Assembly: GCF_928381705.1 (NCBI RefSeq)
Contig: NZ_CAKMSR010000004.1
Location: 1 to 64,000, forward strand
DNA: 64,000 nt
Direction of reading: 5' to 3'
DNA from: Rothia nasimurium
GTDB taxonomy: Bacteria; Actinomycetota; Actinomycetes; Actinomycetales; Micrococcaceae
Within the stretch, counting starts at the first letter, position 1. Each line of letters begins with the position of its first letter. Shown here in pieces: positions 26,356 to 36,009 of this stretch. The notes under the pieces were generated by a model. It was not told the origin of the DNA and did no database searches. It saw only the letters and a program-made list of their open reading frames with translations. The position numbers and the translations under genes are program-made.

Positions 26356-26508
26356 CGTTGAACCTTTCACGGAAGAAACTGTAGGGCGGGGCACCTGCCC
26401 CTGCCTACCAGCCTACGCCCCGGCGTCCGCGCACAGGGATGAGAAGAAGCTAGACGGAAAAATTGCCCAAAGCTGGCGCGACAAGACTAAGAAAACAGGT
26501 GTAGAGGG

Positions 26509-26537
26509 TTGCGCTGAATAAAAAATCGGGGTAGGAT
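26509..26537 (+). promoter_or_regulatory. Sigma-70-type promoter upstream of guaB1
   Basis: TTGCGC (26509-26514), a 17-base spacer and TAGGAT (26532-26537). The -35 is identical to the one of the tRNA-Met gene. It would give a leader of ~90 bases. A second box TAGAGT at 26623-26628, seven bases before the ATG, could give a leaderless transcript instead. Confidence 0.6.
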
Positions 26538-26566
26538 AGACCTAATAACCTTTTAGAATGGGCTAA

Positions 26567-28069
<1,503 letters not shown>

Positions 28070-28073
28070 GGTA

Positions 28074-28154
28074 GGTACCATCTAAATCCGAAAGGACCAT
28101 TTAAATCAGAAATGACCAGCTAGTTGCTGGTCATTTCTGATTTAAATGGTACCT
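28074..28154. terminator. Terminator with two competing left arms between guaB1 and the helicase gene
   Basis: A perfect 25-bp stem: left 28096-28120, loop TAGTT, right 28126-28150. Just upstream, 28074-28093 is an imperfect duplicate of the left arm (GGTACCATCTAAATCCGAAA) that can pair with the right arm extended to 28154 with two mismatches. It lies between convergent genes and is unusually AT-rich for this genome. Confidence 0.85.
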
Positions 28155-28159
28155 AGGGG

Positions 28160-29779
28160 TTAGCTGTCGCTGCCCTCTACCCGGCGGGTGCGGCGGCGAC
28201 GGCGGCGCTGGCCTTCACCCTGCTGGCTACCTTCAGCCGCTTCAGCAGGCTTCTGCTGGCGCTGGCGGCGGGCCGGACGCTCCTGCCCGGCTTCACCCTC
28301 AACCCGGCGGGTACGGCGACGGCGCGGCTTAGAATCAGCCTCCCCGCTCTGACCGCCACGCTGATCATCGCGCTTCTGCCCCCGGCCCTCACCGCCAGAG
28401 CGTGAGCCCTCGCGGCGCGGAGAACGGGAGCCCGACCGTCCGCGACGATCCCCGCGGCCACCGCGCCCCTGGTGCTTCTCACGAGCCGGGGCACCGCCAA
28501 AGTCCTCAGCCTCTTCAGCCTGCAGACCCGCTGCGGTGCGCTCCTCCTTGGGCAGACGGCCCTTGGTTCCCTTGGCAATGCCCAGGTCAGTGAAGAGATG
28601 GGGGGAAGAAGAGTAGGTTTCAACCGGCTCATCTACGCCCAGTTCCAGGGCCTTGTTGATGAGCTTCCAGCGGGGCACGTCCTCCCAGTCCACCAGGGTG
28701 ACGGCGGTGCCTTCCTTCTCCGCGCGGCCGGTGCGGCCCACACGGTGCAGGTAGGTCTTCTCGTCCTCGGGGCACTGGTAGTTGATGACGTGGGTGACGT
28801 CCTCAACGTCAATACCGCGGGCTGCCACATCGGTTGCAACCAGAATGTCGATCTTGCCGTTGCGGAAGGCACGCAGGGCCTGCTCGCGGGCACCCTGGTT
28901 GAGGTCGCCGTGAATAGCGCCGGCCGCGAAACCTCGGGCGGTCAGCTCATCAGAGAGCTTGGCAGCGGAGCGTTTGGTCTTGGTGAAAATGACGGTGCGG
29001 CCCCGGCCCTCTGCGCGCAGAATACGGCCGACCAGCTCGTCCTTATCGAGGGGGTGGGCCCGGTAAATAACCTGGCGAATCGAGGCCTTGGTCATGGTCT
29101 CTTCTTCACCGGATTCGGCGCGGATGTGCATGGGGCGGCTCATGTAGCGGCGGGCCATGGTCAGGACGGGTCCGGGCATGGTTGCCGAGAAGAGCATGGT
29201 CTGGCGTACCTCGGGCACGGCTGAGAGAATACGCTCCACATCGGGCAGAAAGCCCAGGTCAAGCATCTCGTCGGCCTCATCGAGCACCACAATTTTGATC
29301 TGGGTCAGATTGAGGTACTTCTGGCGGTGCAGGTCAATCAGGCGGCCCGGGGTGCCCACAATCAGCTCAACGCCCTTTTCCAGTTCTTTGACCTGGGTGT
29401 CGTAGGGGCGGCCGCCGTAGAGGGTTGCTACTCGCACGCCGGTCTTTGAGGCAGCAACAGAGAGGTCATCGCCCACCTGGATAGCCAGTTCACGGGTGGG
29501 AACGATAATCAGGGCCTGGGGCGCACCGGGGGCGGGAAGCTGGTTGAAAGCATCCGAACCCGGGACAGCAACACTCTGCAGGGCAGGCAGACCAAAGCCC
29601 AGGGTTTTACCGGTACCGGTCTTAGCCTGACCGATGATGTCCTGGCCAGACAGGGCCACCGGTAGGGTCAGGGCCTGAATGGGGAAGGGGGAGACGATGC
29701 CCTTCTCGGCGAGGGCATCGGCAATGTCTTGGCGCACGCCGTAGTCGGCGAAAGTTTTAGTGGTATCAGGGTTAGTCAC
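28160..29779 (-). CDS. DEAD-box RNA helicase with basic RG-rich tail
   Basis: An ATP-dependent RNA helicase of 539 residues (RhlE/CsdA-like) for ribosome assembly, RNA decay or cold adaptation. Motifs: Q-motif (FPIQALTLP), I (AKTGTGKT), DEAD (VVLDEADEMLDLGF), SAT (LFSATMPG) and VI (HRVGRTGRAEKEG). The last ~140 residues are very rich in Arg, Gly, Gln and Glu, with RRRRTRRVEG occurring twice near the end, a likely RNA-binding tail. GTG start with AAGGAAC Shine-Dalgarno. Same neighbourhood as Rv3211 (rhlE) with DUF3107 and TetR genes. Confidence 0.92.
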   Translation of the reverse strand: MTNPDTTKTFADYGVRQDIADALAEKGIVSPFPIQALTLPVALSGQDIIGQAKTGTGKTLGFGLPALQSVAVPGSDAFNQLPAPGAPQALIIVPTRELAIQVGDDLSVAASKTGVRVATLYGGRPYDTQVKELEKGVELIVGTPGRLIDLHRQKYLNLTQIKIVVLDEADEMLDLGFLPDVERILSAVPEVRQTMLFSATMPGPVLTMARRYMSRPMHIRAESGEEETMTKASIRQVIYRAHPLDKDELVGRILRAEGRGRTVIFTKTKRSAAKLSDELTARGFAAGAIHGDLNQGAREQALRAFRNGKIDILVATDVAARGIDVEDVTHVINYQCPEDEKTYLHRVGRTGRAEKEGTAVTLVDWEDVPRWKLINKALELGVDEPVETYSSSPHLFTDLGIAKGTKGRLPKEERTAAGLQAEEAEDFGGAPAREKHQGRGGRGDRRGRSGSRSPRREGSRSGGEGRGQKRDDQRGGQSGEADSKPRRRRTRRVEGEAGQERPARRQRQQKPAEAAEGSQQGEGQRRRRRRTRRVEGSDS

Positions 29780-29990
29780 GAATCGTGTTCCTTATAGGGT
29801 GAGGCCCCGGCCCGGGGCAAACGAGGAAGCCGATCGTGGGTTTTCATGCAACAAAGAAGCTCTATCAACCGCCGGGCGGACGCTTGCAGAGCGTTGGGCG
29901 GGAGAGCTAAAGGCAGGTGAGTCTATACGGATGGTACGACCGGGCAACCAAATAACTTCTTTATTCTACCGCCAAGTGCCGTAAATGTAA

Positions 29991-30032
29991 GAGGGGCCCC
30001 GGGAGTTTTGCGTCAAACTCCCGGGGCCCCTC
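29991..30032 (-). terminator. Terminator downstream of the DUF3107 gene
   Basis: Perfect 18-bp stem GAGGGGCCCCGGGAGTTT (29991-30008) with 30015-30032, six-base loop. It ends the hemA-TetR-DUF3107 direction before the helicase gene. Confidence 0.85.
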
Positions 30033-30051
30033 TGGCTGAGTAAGCCCGGTG

Positions 30052-30279
30052 TTACTGGCCGATACCGAAGCCGATGCGGTGCTTGGTTTCAGCGCCCAGC
30101 TCGACATAGCCGATGTTAGCGGCCGGAACCAGGGTGGTGGAACCCTTAGAATCGGTCAGTTCCAGGATGCCGCCCTGCTCAAGAGCCGCAGCGACCTTGG
30201 CGCGGACGTCTGAGGCGGTTTCGTCGGTGTCGATGACGACCTGGCTGGGCACGTTGATAACGCCAATCTTGATTTCCAT
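30052..30279 (-). CDS. DUF3107 small conserved actinobacterial protein
   Basis: A 75-residue protein starting MEIKIGVINVPSQVV and ending KHRIGFGIGQ, matching DUF3107 (Rv3208A/TB9.4). Predicted small alpha/beta protein of unknown function. The open frame extends far upstream, but ATG 30279 with AAAGGAAAC upstream is the real start. It lies between the TetR gene and the helicase gene, as in Mycobacterium. Confidence 0.88.
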   Translation of the reverse strand: MEIKIGVINVPSQVVIDTDETASDVRAKVAAALEQGGILELTDSKGSTTLVPAANIGYVELGAETKHRIGFGIGQ

Positions 30280-30413
30280 GAGGTTTCCTTTCGATGGTTC
30301 CCTACCTGACTGCAGGGGGTCTCTGCCCACCAGTTTACGTGAGTAGGGGCAGGAAAGGTGCGGGGTTTCGGTCTGAGCTGACAGGGGAGAAAAAGGCTGC
30401 AACGGCGGGGGCG

Positions 30414-31070
30414 CTACTCCCAATCTTCATCGATGATGGAGATACCGCCCCAGGCCAGCCGGAAGACCGCACGCTCAGCCATTGCAAGCTGCTGGGGTGA
30501 GGCGTCGGTGCCGATGACCATGTGGGCAGCTGCCTGCACCATGCCGGTGAGCATGCGGGCCGTCATCAGGGCCTCTTCAAAGGGCATGCCCGCATTGGGC
30601 GCTAGTACCTCGGCGATTCGCTTGGCGATGGTGATGTGCATGGTCTCGGTGCGTTCTTGCACCGCGTAGTCGTTCTGAATATCGGATTCAAAAATGACGC
30701 GGTAGCCTGCCACATTATTGCGGGCAAAGCTGAAGAAGGCGCCAATGACGCCCTGCACTCGTTCGCGGTTGACCTTGGTGGTGTAGAGGGGCTGCACCAG
30801 CTGGGTCATAAGGTTATTGATTTGCTCATCGAGCACGGCCAGGTAGAGGTCGCGTTTGCCCGTGAAGTGCTGGTAGAGCACGGGCTTGGTCACATTAGAG
30901 GCAGCAGCGATGTGATCCATGGTGGTGGCGTGGTAGCCCTGGGAGGCAAAAACTCGCACGGCGTTGCCGATGAGCTGCTGGCGGCGCAGGTCTTTGGGCA
31001 GACGGGAGGCCCCGGACGGGTCGATGGGGTCGCCGGGGTCGGAGTCAGCTGAAAATATGGTGGTAGACAT
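30414..31070 (-). CDS. TetR-family transcriptional regulator
   Basis: A 218-residue repressor-type protein. The N-terminal HTH is LIGNAVRVFASQGYHATTMDHIAAASNVTKPVLYQHFTGK in outline (residues ~33-72), preceded by a ~28-residue acidic/Pro extension. The C-terminal ligand-binding domain resembles the Rv3208 group. Ligand and targets unknown. It follows hemA by 63 bases on the same strand, so it may be cotranscribed with hemA, and precedes DUF3107. Confidence 0.88.
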   Translation of the reverse strand: MSTTIFSADSDPGDPIDPSGASRLPKDLRRQQLIGNAVRVFASQGYHATTMDHIAAASNVTKPVLYQHFTGKRDLYLAVLDEQINNLMTQLVQPLYTTKVNRERVQGVIGAFFSFARNNVAGYRVIFESDIQNDYAVQERTETMHITIAKRIAEVLAPNAGMPFEEALMTARMLTGMVQAAAHMVIGTDASPQQLAMAERAVFRLAWGGISIIDEDWE

Positions 31071-31133
31071 CGTTGCTGCCGAACCTTTGGGGTGGTGGGC
31101 GGACGGGGTCGCGGCTGGTGGGGTGCCTGCCTG

Positions 31134-32426
31134 CTAGGAGGCGTCGGTTTGGGGCTCGGCCTCTTCGGGGGTTTCTTGCACTTCGATTCCGTAGAGGACT
31201 TCGAGGGCCGCTACATAGTCGTCTACCCGGCCTTCGCGTGCCATGTCGCGGGCGCGGACGGTCGGGGTGTGCAGGAGGGACTTGACCATGCGGCGCATTG
31301 CGAGTTCAAGCTGTTCAGTTGCTGCGGTGCACCCATACTGGTTGTGCACCTTAGCGAGCTCGGCGTCGAGCACACTCATGGTGTGTTGTCTGAGAGCAAC
31401 AATAGCAGCGTCGACGCTGCGGGCTTTCTCTTTGATGGAGAATTCTGCGGCGGCTTCGTCCACAATTGTGCGGGCAGTGTGCACGGACTCTACGGTCTCT
31501 TCGGGGGCGGCCAGGCGCACAGATTCGAGGGTGATGAGTTCTACCTCGGGTAGGTCTGCTACCTCGGGGGCGAAGTCGCGGGAGAGCGCTAAATCAAGGA
31601 TGACGCGCTTGCCAGCGGGGATTTCGATGGGGAGCATGGGGGAGGCACCACCCGAGCAACCGATGATGATATCGGCCGCTGCCATCTGCTCGTGCAGTTC
31701 CCCGTGGGGCACTGCCTGTACCCCGCGTTTGTCGGCAAAAGTGGCTGCACGATCTGAGCGGGAGTATATCCAGATATTGGTCGTCCCCCGAGAATGGAGG
31801 GCAGCTACGGTAGCCCCGGCGTAGGCGCCGGTACCAAAGACCAGAACCCGGCGATTCTCCCAGGTTTTGTCGGCGATGTCGTCGGCCATATCCAGGGCAA
31901 CCGACACGATGGAGCGGCCCCGGGAGCCCAGCATGGTTTGCTGACCGACCCGGCGGGCGGTTTGGGCACCGTGTTCAAAGAGGCGCACCAGGTTGCCGGT
32001 GGCCCGTCCTTGCTCCTGGGAGAGAGATAGAGCGCGACGCACCTGGCCGGTGATTTCGCGTTCACCCACAACGGCCGACTCTAGGCCTGATGCCACAGTG
32101 AAGAGGTGGTGGGCTGCATCGGTATTCACCAGCACATCAAAGCTGTTTTCTACCAGGTCGTAGGAAAGCCCGGACCGCTTGGAGATTAGGTCAAAGATGT
32201 GCTCTGAGGCGGTAGCAACATCGTTGGCGATGTTCTGGTCGGTGGCCCCCGGCTTGCTGGGAATCTCTGCGTAGAGCTCTAAGCGGTTGCAGGTAGACAA
32301 AATCACCTCACCACGAATGCCGGTGCGTTCAAGATCCCGGTGGATTTTCTCAACGCCTTCGCTGAGATAAGCCACGGTGGTGAGGTCGACGGAGCGATGC
32401 GATGCTACAAGGCTGAAAATAGTCAC
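31134..32426 (-). CDS. hemA: Glutamyl-tRNA reductase HemA
   Basis: First committed enzyme of the C5 route to heme: reduces Glu-tRNA(Glu) to glutamate-1-semialdehyde with NADPH. 430 residues with the catalytic Cys in ILSTCNRLELYAEI (~50), the ESAVVGEREITGQVR substrate segment (~115), the NADPH fold (VLVFGTGAYAGATVAAL) and a C-terminal helical dimerisation domain. The start is GTG 32426, nine bases after a consensus TATAAT. It is divergent from hemE with an 87-base gap, unlike many actinobacteria where hemA heads a hemACD run. Confidence 0.95.
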   Translation of the reverse strand: MTIFSLVASHRSVDLTTVAYLSEGVEKIHRDLERTGIRGEVILSTCNRLELYAEIPSKPGATDQNIANDVATASEHIFDLISKRSGLSYDLVENSFDVLVNTDAAHHLFTVASGLESAVVGEREITGQVRRALSLSQEQGRATGNLVRLFEHGAQTARRVGQQTMLGSRGRSIVSVALDMADDIADKTWENRRVLVFGTGAYAGATVAALHSRGTTNIWIYSRSDRAATFADKRGVQAVPHGELHEQMAAADIIIGCSGGASPMLPIEIPAGKRVILDLALSRDFAPEVADLPEVELITLESVRLAAPEETVESVHTARTIVDEAAAEFSIKEKARSVDAAIVALRQHTMSVLDAELAKVHNQYGCTAATEQLELAMRRMVKSLLHTPTVRARDMAREGRVDDYVAALEVLYGIEVQETPEEAEPQTDAS

Positions 32427-32435
32427 GACGACTCT

Positions 32436-32441
32436 ATTATA
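32436..32441 (-). promoter_or_regulatory. TATAAT -10 box of hemA
   Basis: Perfect TATAAT on the minus strand, nine bases before the hemA GTG. No good -35 is visible. A short-leader or leaderless transcript is likely. Confidence 0.6.
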
Positions 32442-32513
32442 GACAGCTCCCTGTTGGGGTCTGGTGACAGGTTGTCTCTAAAGTTGTGCTTTAAACTTGG
32501 CAGAATGGTGTAT

Positions 32514-33641
32514 ATGAGTCAGACCGTGTCATCAGCGCTGCGTCAGCGCCCCCTGCTCACCGACGAGCAGCTTGCCCACCTGCCCGCTACCCACCCCTTG
32601 AAGACCGCCGGTACTGGCGAGTCGGCCATGATTCGTACCCTGACCGGGCGCGAAGCCGAGCACGCCCCGGTCTGGTTTATGCGCCAGGCAGGACGCTCCC
32701 TGCCCGAGTACCGCGAAGTCCGCGAGGGAATTCCCATGCTGGATTCCTGCCTTACCCCTGAGCTGGCCGCAGAAATTACGGTTCAGCCGGTGCGCCGCCA
32801 CAAGGTCGATGCCGGTATCTTCTTCTCGGATATCGTCATCCCCATGAAGCTAGCCGGTGTGGGTGTCGATATCGTTCCCGGGCGCGGCCCCGTGCTCGAT
32901 GCCCCCGTCCGCACCCTCGCCGATATTAAGAACCTGCCCGAACTCGAAGACTCCGCCCTCGACCCCATTCGAGAAGCTGTCGCCCTGACCGTTGAAAAGC
33001 TGGGCTCCACCCCGCTCATCGGCTTTGCCGGTGCCCCCTTCACCGTGGCCGCCTACATGGTAGAGGGCGGGCCCTCCCGTGACCACCTGCGTCCGCGCAC
33101 CATGATGCACGCCGACCCCGAAGCCTGGGAAGCCCTAGGCGCCTGGGCCGCCCGCACCTCAGCCCAGTTCCTGGCTGCCCAGATTGAGGCGGGTGCCTCA
33201 GCCGTGCAGCTCTTCGACTCCTGGGCAGGCTCCCTGGGCGAGGCCGACTACCGTCGCTTCGTCATGCCCCACTCCGCAGCCACCCTCGCAGCCGTTGAAC
33301 ACTACGGGGTACCCCGCATCCACTTTGGTACCGGTACCGCCGAGCTGCTGCCCGCCATGCTCGAAGCCGGCGCCGACGTCATCGGCGTTGACTACCGCCT
33401 GCCCCTCTCCGAAGCCCAGCGCCGTTTGGGCGGCGGCATCGTGCTACAGGGCAATATCGACCCGGCCCTGCTGGCCTCGGGCTGGGAAGCGCTTGCAGCC
33501 CACACCGATGCGGTGCTTGAAGAAGGACGCAGCGCCCCGGCTCACGTGGTTAACCTGGGGCACGGGGTGCCCCCGACCACCGACCCCACCGTGCTGACCC
33601 GACTGGTCGACTACATCCACACCTCAACTCGCAAAGGCTAG
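32514..33641 (+). CDS. hemE: Uroporphyrinogen decarboxylase HemE
   Basis: Decarboxylates uroporphyrinogen III to coproporphyrinogen III, 375 residues. Motifs PVWFMRQAGRSLPEYR (~44) and FFSDIVIP with the catalytic Asp; GFAGAPFTVAAYMVEGG is also typical. Candidate ATGs lie at 32505 and 32514; I take 32514, seven bases after CAGAAT and matching the usual family start. It heads hemE-hemY-hemQ-hemH, with hemY 13 bases downstream. Confidence 0.94.
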   Translation: MSQTVSSALRQRPLLTDEQLAHLPATHPLKTAGTGESAMIRTLTGREAEHAPVWFMRQAGRSLPEYREVREGIPMLDSCLTPELAAEITVQPVRRHKVDAGIFFSDIVIPMKLAGVGVDIVPGRGPVLDAPVRTLADIKNLPELEDSALDPIREAVALTVEKLGSTPLIGFAGAPFTVAAYMVEGGPSRDHLRPRTMMHADPEAWEALGAWAARTSAQFLAAQIEAGASAVQLFDSWAGSLGEADYRRFVMPHSAATLAAVEHYGVPRIHFGTGTAELLPAMLEAGADVIGVDYRLPLSEAQRRLGGGIVLQGNIDPALLASGWEALAAHTDAVLEEGRSAPAHVVNLGHGVPPTTDPTVLTRLVDYIHTSTRKG

Positions 33642-33654
33642 GAAAAAGAACCCC

Positions 33655-35118
33655 ATGGCACAGCACCAGCACCTGCATAACACCGCCCTGGTCATCGGCG
33701 GTGGCATCTCGGGCCTACTTGCAGCCCGTGAACTAGCCCGCGCCGGTAAGAAAGTCACCCTGGTTGAACGGGAAAGCCACCTGGGAGGTGCTGTAGGTGC
33801 CCACCAGCTAGCTGGCCTGGTGCTGGATTCCGGTGCTGAGTCCTTTGCAACCCGTACCGACGCCGTCCGCAACCTGCTGACCGACCTGGGGCTGAGTGAC
33901 CGCATCGTGATGCCCGAGCCTCTTGGCTCCTGGCTCTACCTACCCACCGGGCCCTACCCCTCACCGTCCACCGGTGTTCTGGGCATTCCCGGTAGCCTCG
34001 ATGACCCGGCCCTCAAAAAAATTCTGGGCCGGGCAGGCTACCGCCGCGCCAAGCTCGATGCCGTGCTGCCGCGCTCAGCCGGGTCTAACGCCAAAACCCT
34101 GGGTGAGTTGGTGCGGGTGCGTCTGGGCCAGCAGGTACTCGACCAGCTGGTAGCCCCGGTGGTATCCGGTGTGCACTCGGTACACCCCGACCAGCTAGAA
34201 ATCGCCACCATCGCCCCCGGTCTGCTGACCGGCCTCCGCGAGCTGGGCTCCCTCACCGCAGCCAGTGCCCGCCTGCGGGCAGCCTCACCGGCAGGCTCCC
34301 AGGTTGCCGGTATCGAAGGCGGCATGAACCAGCTCTCCGAAGCGCTCGTGGATGACCTGCTCCGTCAGCGCGTGCGTATCGTCAGCGGCTTCGACACCAT
34401 CGCCGTGGACCGCGACCCCGTCACCGGCGGGTGGACGGCCATCCAGCGTCAGCCCGAATACGGCGAAAAATCAGCCATTATCCGCGGCGAACTGCTGGTG
34501 GTAGCCACCGACGCCCAGACCTCCATCCGCCTGCTCGGGCCCCACCTACCGGCATCCGCCCTGCCCGCCGTTGCCCCCGGCCCCGAAGTCGCCCTGGTCT
34601 CCCTGGTGCTCGACCAGCCAGCCCTCGATACCGCCCCGCGCGGTACCGGTCTGCTGGTGAGCGAAGCTGCCACCGGCGTCCGCGCCAAGGCCCTCACCCA
34701 CGCCACCGCAAAGTGGGCCTGGGTCGCAGAACGGGCAGGGGAAGGGCGCCACGTGGTACGCCTGTCGTACGGGCGCGGCAAGGACCACGACACCTCACCG
34801 CTCTCAGAACTAGCCCTGCACGATGACCAGCTGGTCACCCTGGGTCTATACGACGCAGGCCACCTGCTAGGCGTGCCCATCACCAAGAGCCACCTGGTCG
34901 CAGCGGACGTCGTGCGCTGGCGCAGCGCCCTGCCCTCCACCACGCCGGGGCACAGGGACCGTGTCACCGCCTTCCGCTCGGCCCTCGCCGACCTGCCCGG
35001 TGCCACCGCCGTCGGCGCCTGGATTGCCGGAACCGGCCTGGCTGCTGTCACCGCAGACACCCAGGAGCACCTGGGGCGCTTCATCCAGAAAAACACCGAC
35101 TCATCAGCTACTGACTAA
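33655..35118 (+). CDS. hemY: Coproporphyrinogen III oxidase (HemY/CgoX type)
   Basis: A 487-residue FAD-dependent amine-oxidase-fold enzyme. The Rossmann motif is VIGGGISGLLAARELARAGK (residues ~13-32), and the C-terminal FAD motif region GAWIAGTGLAAVTADT is near the end. In Gram-positive bacteria that use HemQ, HemY oxidises coproporphyrinogen III to coproporphyrin III; presence of hemQ and hemH next door supports that role over a protoporphyrinogen oxidase. AGGAAAAAG precedes the ATG. Confidence 0.9.
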   Translation: MAQHQHLHNTALVIGGGISGLLAARELARAGKKVTLVERESHLGGAVGAHQLAGLVLDSGAESFATRTDAVRNLLTDLGLSDRIVMPEPLGSWLYLPTGPYPSPSTGVLGIPGSLDDPALKKILGRAGYRRAKLDAVLPRSAGSNAKTLGELVRVRLGQQVLDQLVAPVVSGVHSVHPDQLEIATIAPGLLTGLRELGSLTAASARLRAASPAGSQVAGIEGGMNQLSEALVDDLLRQRVRIVSGFDTIAVDRDPVTGGWTAIQRQPEYGEKSAIIRGELLVVATDAQTSIRLLGPHLPASALPAVAPGPEVALVSLVLDQPALDTAPRGTGLLVSEAATGVRAKALTHATAKWAWVAERAGEGRHVVRLSYGRGKDHDTSPLSELALHDDQLVTLGLYDAGHLLGVPITKSHLVAADVVRWRSALPSTTPGHRDRVTAFRSALADLPGATAVGAWIAGTGLAAVTADTQEHLGRFIQKNTDSSATD

Positions 35119-35163
35119 GTAGCGGCTACTCGCCTTCAACGTCCCACATCGAAAGGTAACCCC

Positions 35164-36009
35164 ATGTCACACCACGGTAACCCTGCAGAACACCCCCACA
35201 GCGCCAGCTCATACGGCAGCGCAGGCCACGGTGCCTACAGCCACGGCGGTAGCGGCCACGGCGGCCGTCCGCCCATGCCCACCGCCAAGGACGCAGCCGG
35301 TAAAATTCAGGGCCAGCGCCCCGGCGAAGTAGCCGAAGGCGACAGCCAGTTCCACTACGCCCTCTACACCGTTTTTGCTCGCGAAGGTGCAGCCGACCCC
35401 GCCGCTACCGGCGCTGAGGCAACCGCCGAACTCGAAGCCCTGGTTGCTGAGCTCGAAGCCAAGGGCGTGATTACCCGCGGCTTCTACGACGTCTCAGCCA
35501 TGCGCAACGACGCTGACGTGATGGTCTGGGTTCACGGTGCTGTGCCCGAAGACCTGCAGGCAGCAATCCGCAGCTTCCGCCGCACCGCAGCTTTCTCGGG
35601 CACCAAGATTGTCTGGTCAACCATGGGCGTACACCGCGACGCCGAATTCTCAGCCGGTCACACCCCCACCTTCGCCAAGGGTATCGCCCCCGAACGCTGG
35701 GTCTGCGTCTACCCCTTCGTGCGCTCCTACGACTGGTACACCATCAACCCCGAAAAGCGCCGCGAGGTCATGAAAAACCACGGCATGAAGGGCATTGACT
35801 TCCCCGAGGTGCTGCCCAACACCATCGCTACCTTTGGCCTGAACGACTACGAATGGCTCATCGCCCTCGAAGCCCCCGAACTGGTACTCCTCGTTGACCT
35901 CATGCGCTCCTTCCGCAACACCGAAGCCCGCCACTTCGTGCGCGAAGAAGTTCCCTTCTACACCGGCCGCCGCATCGAGGCCGCCGAGGTTGCCCAGGTG
36001 ATCGCATAA
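35164..36009 (+). CDS. hemQ: Coproheme decarboxylase HemQ (ChdC) with His/Gly-rich N-terminal extension
   Basis: A chlorite-dismutase-fold enzyme that decarboxylates coproheme to heme b with peroxide, the last step of the coproporphyrin pathway. The conserved core begins near residue 55 (SQFHYALYTVFARE). The heme-site segment FVRSYDWYTINPEKRREVMKNHG carries the expected Tyr/Trp and the axial His region. The first ~40 residues are a His/Gly/Ser-rich tail (HHG, HPHS, AGHGAYSHGGSGHGG), longer than usual for HemQ. AAAGG Shine-Dalgarno; the stop overlaps the hemH start (TAATG), so translation is coupled. Confidence 0.92.
   Translation: MSHHGNPAEHPHSASSYGSAGHGAYSHGGSGHGGRPPMPTAKDAAGKIQGQRPGEVAEGDSQFHYALYTVFAREGAADPAATGAEATAELEALVAELEAKGVITRGFYDVSAMRNDADVMVWVHGAVPEDLQAAIRSFRRTAAFSGTKIVWSTMGVHRDAEFSAGHTPTFAKGIAPERWVCVYPFVRSYDWYTINPEKRREVMKNHGMKGIDFPEVLPNTIATFGLNDYEWLIALEAPELVLLVDLMRSFRNTEARHFVREEVPFYTGRRIEAAEVAQVIA

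Noticed and set aside
28472..29224. Plus-strand frame of 250 codons opposite the DEAD-box helicase
   Set aside because: It lies wholly antisense to a clear helicase gene and arises from GC-rich third positions; no motif or ribosome site.
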